Source: Streptomyces sp. LUP47B (GTDB taxonomy: Bacteria; Actinomycetota; Actinomycetes; Streptomycetales; Streptomycetaceae). From it: a DNA stretch of 64,000 bases. This document shows, piece by piece, positions 26,706 to 33,672 of this stretch (the first letter of the stretch is position 1; each line of letters begins with the position of its first letter). Made by a program: the position numbers and the translations under genes. Under the pieces are notes generated by a model that was not told the DNA's origin, did not search any database, and was given only the letters and a program-made list of their open reading frames with translations. The DNA is taken from contig NZ_MJAH01000010.1 of NCBI RefSeq assembly GCF_001746295.1, forward strand, positions 150,794 through 214,793, written 5' to 3'.

Positions 26706-28010
26706 ATGCACGACGTACGCACCGTAAGGGCGCCCTCCATGCCGCGGCTCGCGGCCGCCTCCCTCGCCGGGACGGCCATCGAGTTCTACGACTTCTTCGT
26801 CTACGGGACTGCCGCGGCACTGGTCCTGGGGCCGCTGTTCTTCCCGACCTTCTCACCGGTGGCGGGGACCCTGGCCGCCTTCGGGACGTTCGGCGTGGGG
26901 TTCGTCGCACGGCCGCTCGGGTCGGTGCTGTTCGGGCACATCGGGGACCGGTACGGACGGCGGCCGGTGCTCGTGGCCTCACTGCTGCTGACCGGCGCCG
27001 CCACGGTCGCGGTCGGCTGTGTGCCGACGTACGCCACGCTCGGGGTGGCCGCGCCGGTGCTGCTTCTGGTGCTGCGCTTTCTTCAGGGGCTGGGGCTCGG
27101 CGGGGAGTGGGGCGGGGCCGTGCTGCTGACCGCGGAGCACGCGCCCGCCGAGCGGCGCGGGCTGTGGACGAGCTTCCCGCAGGTAGGGCCGGCGCTGGGG
27201 TTCCTGCTCGCCAACGGGGTGGTGCTGGCGCTGTCGACCGCGCTGTCCGAGACGCAGTTCGCCGCGTGGGGCTGGCGCGTGCCGTTCTGGGCGGCCGGGG
27301 TGCTGGCGGCGGCGGGGCTGTGGCTGCGCTCCTCGCTCCCGGAGAGCCCCGGGTTCCTGGAGATCGACGACCACGCACGCGTGCCGCTCGCCGAGGTGGT
27401 GCGCGACCATGGGCGGCTCGTACTGCTGACCGCCGGGGCGCTCGCGACCGGATACGCGCTCTTCTACGCCGTGACGACGTGGTCCCTCGCCTACGGGACG
27501 GAGCGGCTCGGGGTGAGCCGTACCGTCATGCTGACCTGCATCATGGCCGCGGTGTTGGTGAAGGGCTCGCTCACGCCCGTGGCGGCGCTGCTCGGGGACC
27601 GGTACGGGCGGCGGCCGTTGTGTCTGACCGGGTGCGCGGCGGCAGCGCTGTGGATGTTCCCGATGGTGGCGCTGCTCGCGACCGGGGAGCCCTTGCTGAT
27701 GTTCCTCGGTTTCCTGGGCGCGATGATCGCCTTCATCACGATGTTCGCGGTGGTCGCCGCGTATCTGCCGGAGCTGTACGAGCCGCGGGTGCGCTGCACG
27801 GGCGCCGCGGTCGGTTACAACCTCGGCGGGGTCGTCGGTGGCGCGCTCACACCGATCGTGGCGACGGCGCTGGTGGAGCAGGGCGGGCGGGTGCCGTGGG
27901 GCGTGGGCGCGTATCTGACCGGGATTGCGCTGCTCAGCCTGGGGTGCTTCGCGTTGCTGCCGGAGACGCGGCCGATGCCCGTGGTGGTGGCGGAGCCCGC
28001 TATGGATTGA
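26706..28010 (+). CDS. MFS transporter of the metabolite:H+ symporter (MHS) type
   Basis: Twelve-helix secondary transporter. The 434 residues open with SLAGTAIEFYDFFVYGTAAA, the hallmark of MHS permeases (shikimate, alpha-ketoglutarate, proline/betaine types). The loop motif GHIGDRYGRRPVLVAS between helices 2 and 3 is repeated as LLGDRYGRRPLCL in the second half, and the conserved FLQGLGLGGEWGGAVLL is present. Likely imports an organic acid or similar solute with protons. It ends 11 bp inside the 3-prime end of the convergent antiporter gene. Substrate unknown. Confidence 0.9.
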   Translation: MHDVRTVRAPSMPRLAAASLAGTAIEFYDFFVYGTAAALVLGPLFFPTFSPVAGTLAAFGTFGVGFVARPLGSVLFGHIGDRYGRRPVLVASLLLTGAATVAVGCVPTYATLGVAAPVLLLVLRFLQGLGLGGEWGGAVLLTAEHAPAERRGLWTSFPQVGPALGFLLANGVVLALSTALSETQFAAWGWRVPFWAAGVLAAAGLWLRSSLPESPGFLEIDDHARVPLAEVVRDHGRLVLLTAGALATGYALFYAVTTWSLAYGTERLGVSRTVMLTCIMAAVLVKGSLTPVAALLGDRYGRRPLCLTGCAAAALWMFPMVALLATGEPLLMFLGFLGAMIAFITMFAVVAAYLPELYEPRVRCTGAAVGYNLGGVVGGALTPIVATALVEQGGRVPWGVGAYLTGIALLSLGCFALLPETRPMPVVVAEPAMD

Positions 28011-29100
28011 CCGCCAGTTCCAGGTAGGCCGCGAACAGCACCAGATGGACACCGCCCTGGAGCGGTGTGGCCCGGCCGGGAACCACCGTCAGCGAGCTCA
28101 CCACCACGGTCAGGGCCAGCAGCACCATGTCGGTGGAGCCGAGGCCGAGGACGAGCGGGCCGGAGAGCCAGACGGAGGCCAGAGCGACCGCGGGGATGGT
28201 CAGTCCGATGCTGGCCATGGCCGAGCCGAGAGCGAGGTTGAGGCTGGTCTGCACCCGGTCGCGGCGAGCGGAGCGGAGTGCGGCGATGGTCTCGGGGAGC
28301 AGCACCAGCAGGGCGATGACCACGCCGACGACGGCCTGGGGAAGACCTGCCTTGGCGACGCCGGACTCGATGGTGGGCGACACTCCCTTGGACAGACCGA
28401 CCACCCCGATCAATGCCAGGCCCAGCAGGCCCAGGCTGGTCAGCGCGGTACGGGCGGTGGGCGCGTCGGCGTGGTCGCCGGAGGCGATCACCTCGCCCTG
28501 ACGGGTGATCGGGAGGAAGTAGTCACGGTGCCGTACGGTCTGGGTCGCCACGAACAGGCCGTACAGGACCAGCGAGGACAGCGCGGCGAAGGTCAACTGG
28601 GTGGCGGAGAACTCCGGGCCCGGCTTGCTCGTCGTGAACGTCGGCAGCACCAGGCTCAGTGTGGCCAGGGTGGCGACCGTGGCGAGGGCGGCGCCGGTGC
28701 CCTCGGGGTTGAAGACCGCGGTGCCGTGGCGCAGTGAGGCCACGAGGAGGCTGATGCCGACGATGCCGTTGCAGGTGATCATCACGGCCGCGAAGACTGT
28801 GTCCCTGGCCAGGGTCGAACTCTTGTCGCCGCCGTCCACCATCAGGGTGACGATCAGGGCGACCTCGATGATCGTGACGGCGACGGCGAGGACGAGGGAG
28901 CCGAACGGTTCACCCACCCGGTGCGCGATCACCTCGGCGTGGTGCACGGCGGCCAGCACGGCCCCCGCGAGGACCAGGCTCACGAGCACGACGATCACGG
29001 CGGGCAGATCGCGTCCCCAGGTGAACACCAGCAGGACGACCGCGAGCACCGGCACGGCGAACGTCCAGCTCGTGGTGAGCGTCCTGAGCCGGGCGATCAT
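28000..29100 (-). CDS. Calcium:proton antiporter (ChaA/CaCA family)
   Basis: Integral membrane cation/proton exchanger. The 366 residues have about eleven hydrophobic helices and the two inverted alpha-repeats: GEPFGSLVLAVAVTIIEVAL with a membrane-embedded glutamate, and VVGVVIALLVLLPETIAALR followed by QTSLNLALGSAMASIGLTIP. This matches the ChaA group of Ca2+ (or Na+/K+)-H+ antiporters. It is monocistronic and convergent with the MFS gene (11-bp overlap of 3-prime ends, 28000-28010). Ion specificity is inferred from family. Confidence 0.9.
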   Translation of the reverse strand: MIARLRTLTTSWTFAVPVLAVVLLVFTWGRDLPAVIVVLVSLVLAGAVLAAVHHAEVIAHRVGEPFGSLVLAVAVTIIEVALIVTLMVDGGDKSSTLARDTVFAAVMITCNGIVGISLLVASLRHGTAVFNPEGTGAALATVATLATLSLVLPTFTTSKPGPEFSATQLTFAALSSLVLYGLFVATQTVRHRDYFLPITRQGEVIASGDHADAPTARTALTSLGLLGLALIGVVGLSKGVSPTIESGVAKAGLPQAVVGVVIALLVLLPETIAALRSARRDRVQTSLNLALGSAMASIGLTIPAVALASVWLSGPLVLGLGSTDMVLLALTVVVSSLTVVPGRATPLQGGVHLVLFAAYLELAVNP

Positions 29101-29145
29101 GGTGCGATCGTCGCAGAGGCCGAGCGGCTCCGCAGCACGGCGGCG

Positions 29146-29448
29146 CTACTTGATGTCGCCCGACTCCAGGACGTCGCAGTTGGTGTAGACGCGCTCGCCG
29201 ATGCTCAGCGCGCCGAGCTGCTCCGCGAGTTTGCCCGTCTCGGGGTCGTCACTGTTGCGCATGGCCTCGTCGTAGGAGTCGAACTCGATCAGCGCCAGAT
29301 AGTGGTTGGGCTTGTCCCGGTCCTTCAGGAGCATGCGGTGGGTCGGGCCGCCGGTCCTGCCCGCGTTGCGCTGCCCCGCCTCCTGCAGCAGCTGCTGCAT
29401 CTCTTCCATGCGCTCGGTCTCGAAGCCGATGATCTGCACGAACTTCAT
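29146..29448 (-). CDS. Small dimeric alpha/beta-barrel protein
   Basis: A 100-residue protein starting at ATG 29448 (MKFVQIIGFETERMEEMQQL). The pattern of strand (VQIIGFET), helix (RMEEMQQLLQEA), strand (HRMLLKDR), strand (HYLALIEFDSYDEAMRNSDD) and C-terminal strand (YTNCDVLES) is that of the ferredoxin-like dimeric barrel (ABM/EthD-like) superfamily. No catalytic residues stand out. It follows terC on the same strand after a terminator hairpin, so it is probably separate. Function unknown. Confidence 0.7.
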   Translation of the reverse strand: MKFVQIIGFETERMEEMQQLLQEAGQRNAGRTGGPTHRMLLKDRDKPNHYLALIEFDSYDEAMRNSDDPETGKLAEQLGALSIGERVYTNCDVLESGDIK

Positions 29449-29508
29449 GGGTGTCTCCAGCCGGCCACGGCGCCCCCGGGCCGGGGAACGCGCTCTGAAC
29501 CAAACAAG

Positions 29509-29553
29509 CACCGGGAGCGGTACCCGGCAATTCGCCGCGCTCCGCTCCCGGTG
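29509..29553 (-). terminator. Terminator downstream of terC
   Basis: 12-bp perfect arms 29509-29520 and 29542-29553 (CACCGGGAGCGG and its complement) about 25 nt after the terC stop at 29579. Confidence 0.8.
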
Positions 29554-29578
29554 GTGGTTCTTCCTACGTCTGCCGTGG

Positions 29579-30580
29579 TCAGGCCTCGATGCTGTCCTTC
29601 GGAGCGCCTTCGCCCTCCGCCTGCGCCGCCTCGGCCGCCGCCTGCTTCCTGGTGGCCATCAGACTGGTGATCGTGGTGACGATCAGAACCGCGCAGATCA
29701 CGCCGAGCGAGACCGGAATGCTGATCTCGGGGACGTGGACCCCGGACTCGTGCAGGGCGTGCAGCACCAGCTTGACGCCGATGAAGCCCAGGATGATCGA
29801 CAGGCCGTAGCTGAGGTGGACCAGCTTCTTCAGCAGCCCGCCGATGAGGAAGTACAGCTGACGCAGACCCATCAGGGCGAACGCGTTGGCCGTGAAGACG
29901 ATGTACGGGTCCTGGGTCAGGCCGAAGATCGCGGGGATCGAGTCGAGCGCGAAGAGCACGTCGGTGGAGCCGATCGCGAGCATCACGACGAGCATCGGGG
30001 TCATGACCCGCTTGCCGTTCTCCACGATCCACAGCTTGGTGCCGTGGTAGCGGTCGGCCACGCCGAACCTGCGCTCGGCGGCCTTGAGCAGCTTGTTCTC
30101 CTCGAACTCCTCTTCCTCCTCGTCCGCACGGGCCTCCTGGATGAGCTTCCAGGCGGTCCAGATGAGGAAGGCGCCGAAGATGTAGAACACCCAGGCGAAG
30201 CTGGCGATGATCGCGGCACCGGCGGCGATGAAGATCGCGCGCAGCACCAGGGCTATGAGGACACCGACGAGGAGCACCCGCTGCTGGTACTGCGAGGGCA
30301 CCGCGAACTTCGCCATGATCAGGACGAAGACGAAGAGGTTGTCGACGCTCAGGGACTTCTCGGTGATGAAGCCCGCGAAGAACTCTCCGCCGGCCTGGCC
30401 ACCGCCGAAGAGGAGCAGACCGAGCCCGAAGAGGCCGGCCAGGGCGATCCAGACCACCGTCCAGATGCCCGCTTCCTTGATGGACACGTCGTGCGGCTTG
30501 CGGCCGATGAAGAAGTCGACCGCGATGAGGGCGGCGAGGCCCACGATCGTCAGGACCCACAGGGTCACGGAAACATCCAC
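29579..30580 (-). CDS. TerC/Alx-family integral membrane protein (probable Mn2+ exporter)
   Basis: Membrane protein of the TerC family; homologues such as Alx and MeeF/MeeY act in manganese export or metal supply to secreted enzymes, and TerC in tellurite resistance. The start GTG at 30580 (VDVSVTLWVLTIVGLAALIA) has GGAGGAA directly upstream. The 333 residues contain eight or more helices and the conserved intramembrane acids: AVDFFIGRKPHDVS, FITEKSLSVDNLFVFVLIM, and GSTDVLFALDSIPAIFGLT, with a charged cytoplasmic loop (EARADEEEEEFEENK) in the middle. A manganese riboswitch precedes it, which independently supports a manganese role. Two TerD-type genes lie upstream on the same strand. Confidence 0.93.
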   Translation of the reverse strand: MDVSVTLWVLTIVGLAALIAVDFFIGRKPHDVSIKEAGIWTVVWIALAGLFGLGLLLFGGGQAGGEFFAGFITEKSLSVDNLFVFVLIMAKFAVPSQYQQRVLLVGVLIALVLRAIFIAAGAAIIASFAWVFYIFGAFLIWTAWKLIQEARADEEEEEFEENKLLKAAERRFGVADRYHGTKLWIVENGKRVMTPMLVVMLAIGSTDVLFALDSIPAIFGLTQDPYIVFTANAFALMGLRQLYFLIGGLLKKLVHLSYGLSIILGFIGVKLVLHALHESGVHVPEISIPVSLGVICAVLIVTTITSLMATRKQAAAEAAQAEGEGAPKDSIEA

Positions 30581-30584
30581 AGTT

Positions 30585-30635
30585 CCTCCGGCAATACGTA
30601 ACGGCAAGTAACCAGCGTCGTCGCGCTGCCGGAGG
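30585..30635 (-). promoter_or_regulatory. Anti-Shine-Dalgarno switch pairing in the terC leader
   Basis: The minus-strand segment CCTCCGGCA (30635-30627) is perfectly complementary over 9 nt to TGCCGGAGG (30593-30585), which contains the terC ribosome site. The first six bases of that segment are also the 3-prime strand of the riboswitch closing helix. The two pairings are mutually exclusive, the expected layout of a translational riboswitch. Confidence 0.75.
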
Positions 30636-30726
30636 TCTCTTCCACCCACGGTGGGCCGACGCCCCGGGATCAGGCCTGATCCGTATTGACGGGTACGCCG
30701 CGGTCGACAGGGAGTACTCCCCTCCG
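30630..30726 (-). promoter_or_regulatory. yybP-ykoY manganese riboswitch upstream of terC
   Basis: Reading the minus strand: closing helix CGGAGG (30726-30721) pairs with CCTCCG (30635-30630). The conserved 5-prime element GGGGAGTA follows the first strand, the conserved GTCAATACG comes in the middle, next is a hairpin formed by the perfect palindrome GGATCAGGCCTGATCC (30667-30682), and GGTGGAAGAGACCTCC closes the aptamer. The order and identity of these elements are those of the yybP-ykoY (mntP-type) aptamer, which binds Mn2+ through the loops containing GGGGAGTA and GTCAATACG and which precedes terC/alx genes elsewhere. The aptamer ends 49 nt before the terC start. Confidence 0.88.
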
Positions 30727-30756
30727 TGCCACCAACCGTACCCCAATCACCAAGTA

Positions 30757-30787
30757 AAGGTAAAGCGATTGGCAAAAGAAGGGTCAA
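30757..30787 (-). promoter_or_regulatory. Candidate promoter for the terC leader RNA
   Basis: In an AT-rich pocket just after the stop of the TerD-fusion gene, the minus strand has TTGACC (30787-30782) and, 17 to 19 nt on, overlapping -10 candidates TTTACC and TACCTT (30764-30757). Transcription from here would start about 20-30 nt before the riboswitch. Confidence 0.45.
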
Positions 30788-30807
30788 AATCCCTGGTGGT
30801 AGTGCCT

Positions 30808-32907
30808 TTACGTGTACTTGGTACGAGCCTCCGCCACCTGGTTCAGGACCTGTTGGACGACCTGGCTGCCGGGCGGGACGAGCGCGGGCTCGTAGGTCCA
30901 GGCATGCCCGACCCAGGGGTCGGCGAGGTGGTCGTCGGGCACCGGGGTCAGTCGCATGAGCGAGCGCCACAGGGGGTCGAGGAGGGGGCCGTAGGCGGCG
31001 GCCTCCTCACGGTCCGCGACCATCATCAGATGGACGCCGACGGACGGTCCCTCGTCCGCGAGGTAGCGCAGTTGGGTCACGGCCCGGTCGTCGAAGCCGT
31101 GCGGGAAGTCGTTGACGATCAGGAGTTGCTCGGAGGTGTCGAGGCCGGGCGGGAGCGAGTCGGCCGCACCGCCGCGCACCGCCATCTGCACGAGGTCGAC
31201 ACGCTCGGTGAGGCGGGCCAGGACGTCCGCCACGCCCGCGGCGCCGACGGCGGGCGGGGCCGCGAGCACGCCGGTCCACACCAGCGGGGCGAGCGCCTGC
31301 GCCCCCGCGCCGGCCGGGTCGATGACGTGCAGGGTGTAGTCCCCGGCGGGGTGGACGGCGAGGAGGCGGGCCGCGAGCGCCACGGCCGTGTCCATGGCCA
31401 GGCGGTGCAGTTCGTGGGAGTCGAGGAACGAGCCGTCGAGGGATCCGGCGGCCCCGCTGTCGATCCACAGGCCGCGCTCCAGCGGCAGCCGGATCAGCAT
31501 CGGGATACGCAGCTCGGGGCACTCGGGCAGATGCAGATCGCCCAGGCGCACGGCCATGGGCGCCTCGAACGGCACCCGGTAGCCGTGCCAGACGGGGTTG
31601 TCCCAGCGGGCGAACGCCGGCGGCAGGGCGGGTTCGACCACCTCGGACTCCGCCGTGAGCTGGCCGAGATCCCGGTCGTAGACCGCCCGGGCCTGTTCGA
31701 CGAGCTGGGCGTACCTGGCGCGGGCCGCCTCACGTGCGGCGTCGCCCTGCCCGCCGATCCGGTTGCGCGGGTCGGCGAGGGCCGCGTCGAGCTCCTTCTC
31801 CATGCGCGAGTCGGCGAAGTCGACGGCGCTGCGGTAAGCGGCCGTGGAGCGGGCCAGGTCCTCGAACATGCCCCACACCTGGTTGTAGAGCCGCTCGTCC
31901 ATGGACCAGCCGGTCGCGTCCCCGGCGACGGGTCGCGCGGGCTGTCCCGGCTGAACCGGGGGCGCGGCGGGCGGAGGCGGAGGCGGGGCGGCGTTCTGCC
32001 GTCGAGGGTGGCTGTAGTCGATCGGGCCGCCGACGGTGGGCGCGGAGGGCTGAGCGGAGGACGCGTCCGCGGGCATCTGGGTGGGTCCGGGCTGCGGTCC
32101 GCCGGTTGCCGGGGCTCCCTGTGCGCCGTAGGGAGAGGCGGGCTGCGATGTACCGGCGGCCGAGCCGCCGTTCGGGCTCGTCGGCTGCGGCGGTGTGCCC
32201 GGAGGCTGTGTGCCGTACGGCGACAACGGCTGCGGGGGTACGGCACCGGAGGCGCCCTGGGCCACGGAGGAGCCCTGCTCCGGGCCCGGTGCCGGCGTGG
32301 CCGTCTGCCGGGCATGGTCGCCGTCCGCCGTGCGGGCCGGGGGCGTCACCGCTCGGGCCAGGCCCTGGGCCACCGCCTCATGGATGGTGTTCGCGAGCTG
32401 GTGGGCCTGGGGAAGGCCCTGGTCGGTGAGGAGTTCGGTGAGACCGCCCGCGTAGCCCTGGCCGACGGCGCGTACCTTCCAGGCGCCCTGGCGGCGGTAC
32501 AGCTCCAGCGCGACGACCGCCGACTCTGCGTCCAGGCCGGTGATGGTGTAGCTGGCGAGCTCGGTGCCGTCGAGGCCGGTGACCGCGACGAAGGGGGCGG
32601 CGACGGCGCCGAAGCGCACGGGGCCGCCCGCCGAGGGCAGGGCGAGCAGCACATGGACCCGGTGGACGGCTTCGGGCACGGCGCCGAGATCGACCGCTAG
32701 GCGGTGGTCGGCGGCCGCCTGCCGGGAGACCTCAAGACCCGGCAGGGCCGGCGCACCCGGGTGGAGGACCCACTCGACGCCGTGCACCGTGCCGTGCTCG
32801 TCGCCGAGCGTGGCTCCGGCCACGATCGGCGTACCGGCCGCGATCCGGATCTCGAGTCGGGCCTGGGAGAGCGGGTGGTTCTGCCCCCGCACCAGCTCGG
32901 CCGTCAT
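30808..32907 (-). CDS. TerD domain fused to an FtsK-like ATPase domain with degenerate P-loop
   Basis: A 699-residue cytoplasmic protein. Residues 1-180 form a TerD/CABP-type domain (MTAELVRGQNHPLSQARLEI, LHPGAPALPGLEVSRQAAAD HR, LDAESAVVALELYRRQGAWK VRAVGQGYAGGLTELL). Residues about 195-330 are a Pro/Gln/Gly/Ser-rich linker (SPYGTQPPGTPPQPTSP). The C-terminal 330 residues resemble the FtsK/SpoIIIE motor core: a loop WIDSGAAGSLDGSFLDSHEL sits where Walker A should be but lacks the lysine, TLHVIDPAGAGAQALAPL matches the FtsK IDPK segment, and LLIVNDFPHGFDD is a weak Walker B followed by VGVHLMMVADRE. It is therefore probably not an active ATPase. The downstream neighbours are a riboswitch and terC, and terD lies 52 bp upstream. 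Likely a structural hub of a Ter stress complex. Confidence 0.8.
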   Translation of the reverse strand: MTAELVRGQNHPLSQARLEIRIAAGTPIVAGATLGDEHGTVHGVEWVLHPGAPALPGLEVSRQAAADHRLAVDLGAVPEAVHRVHVLLALPSAGGPVRFGAVAAPFVAVTGLDGTELASYTITGLDAESAVVALELYRRQGAWKVRAVGQGYAGGLTELLTDQGLPQAHQLANTIHEAVAQGLARAVTPPARTADGDHARQTATPAPGPEQGSSVAQGASGAVPPQPLSPYGTQPPGTPPQPTSPNGGSAAGTSQPASPYGAQGAPATGGPQPGPTQMPADASSAQPSAPTVGGPIDYSHPRRQNAAPPPPPPAAPPVQPGQPARPVAGDATGWSMDERLYNQVWGMFEDLARSTAAYRSAVDFADSRMEKELDAALADPRNRIGGQGDAAREAARARYAQLVEQARAVYDRDLGQLTAESEVVEPALPPAFARWDNPVWHGYRVPFEAPMAVRLGDLHLPECPELRIPMLIRLPLERGLWIDSGAAGSLDGSFLDSHELHRLAMDTAVALAARLLAVHPAGDYTLHVIDPAGAGAQALAPLVWTGVLAAPPAVGAAGVADVLARLTERVDLVQMAVRGGAADSLPPGLDTSEQLLIVNDFPHGFDDRAVTQLRYLADEGPSVGVHLMMVADREEAAAYGPLLDPLWRSLMRLTPVPDDHLADPWVGHAWTYEPALVPPGSQVVQQVLNQVAEARTKYT

Positions 32908-32959
32908 CGCCTTCTCCCCCTGTGTCGTGGTGTCGGTCGGGTGCCGCTCGGCGGGCCGG

Positions 32960-33538
32960 TTACAGGTGCGGCAGGATCGCCGGCATCAGGTCCTGGAAGG
33001 TACGGCCGTTGGCCGGGGTGCCGAGGGCCGTCATGGTCCAGCCCGGACCCGTCCGGTGCACCTTCGCCATGATCTGGGCGGTGTAGGCGCCGCCGCCGGC
33101 GAGCGTGTAGCGGGCCAGCTCGTCGCCGTTGGTCTCGTCGACCAGTCGGCAGAAGGCGTTCTGCACCTCCTGGAAGGTCTGGCCCGTGAAGGAGTTCACG
33201 GTGAAGACGATCTGGTCGATGTGAACGGGGACGCGGGACAGGTCGACGAGGATCGCCTCGTCGTCCCCGCCCTGGCCGACGCCGCCGACGAGGTTGTCAC
33301 CGGTGTGCTTGACCGAGCCGTCGTCGCTCACCAGGTGACGGAAGAAGACGACGTCGACGGGCTGCTTGTCCGCGAACAGGACGGCGGAGGCGTCGAGGTC
33401 GATCTCCCGCGTGCGCGTGCCGAACAGGCCGCGCCGGGGAGCCGCCTGCCAGCCGAGGCCCATGCGCACCGCGGTCAGGCTGCCTCCGTCGTTCTTCTGC
33501 AGACTGATGGCCTGACCCTTGGTCATGTTGACGGTCAC
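32960..33538 (-). CDS. terD: TerD-family stress protein
   Basis: A 192-residue calcium-binding TerD-fold protein (TerD/TerE/TerZ/CABP family), associated with tellurite and phage resistance and, in Streptomyces, with development. It starts MTVNMTKGQAISLQKNDGGS. Family marks are the KGQxxxL opening, VRMGLGWQ, the acidic calcium-site segments EIDLDASAVLF and GDNLVGGVGQGGDDEAILVD, and the closing strand AKVHRTGPGWTMTALG. Extra residues PRRGLFGTRTR interrupt the first repeat, as in many actinobacterial copies. It sits directly upstream of the TerD-FtsK-like fusion gene on the same strand (52-bp gap), suggesting co-transcription. Confidence 0.93.
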   Translation of the reverse strand: MTVNMTKGQAISLQKNDGGSLTAVRMGLGWQAAPRRGLFGTRTREIDLDASAVLFADKQPVDVVFFRHLVSDDGSVKHTGDNLVGGVGQGGDDEAILVDLSRVPVHIDQIVFTVNSFTGQTFQEVQNAFCRLVDETNGDELARYTLAGGGAYTAQIMAKVHRTGPGWTMTALGTPANGRTFQDLMPAILPHL

Positions 33539-33672
33539 GCGCCGAACCCCTCTCGCTGCTGTCCCCTGTTGCCGCGGTGCCCGCGGTTGTCCAGAACCCT
33601 ACGCAGGGGCATCGACGGTGACGCACCCCGAAGCGCACTTTGTGTCGGTCTTGCAACACAGCGCGATGGAGG

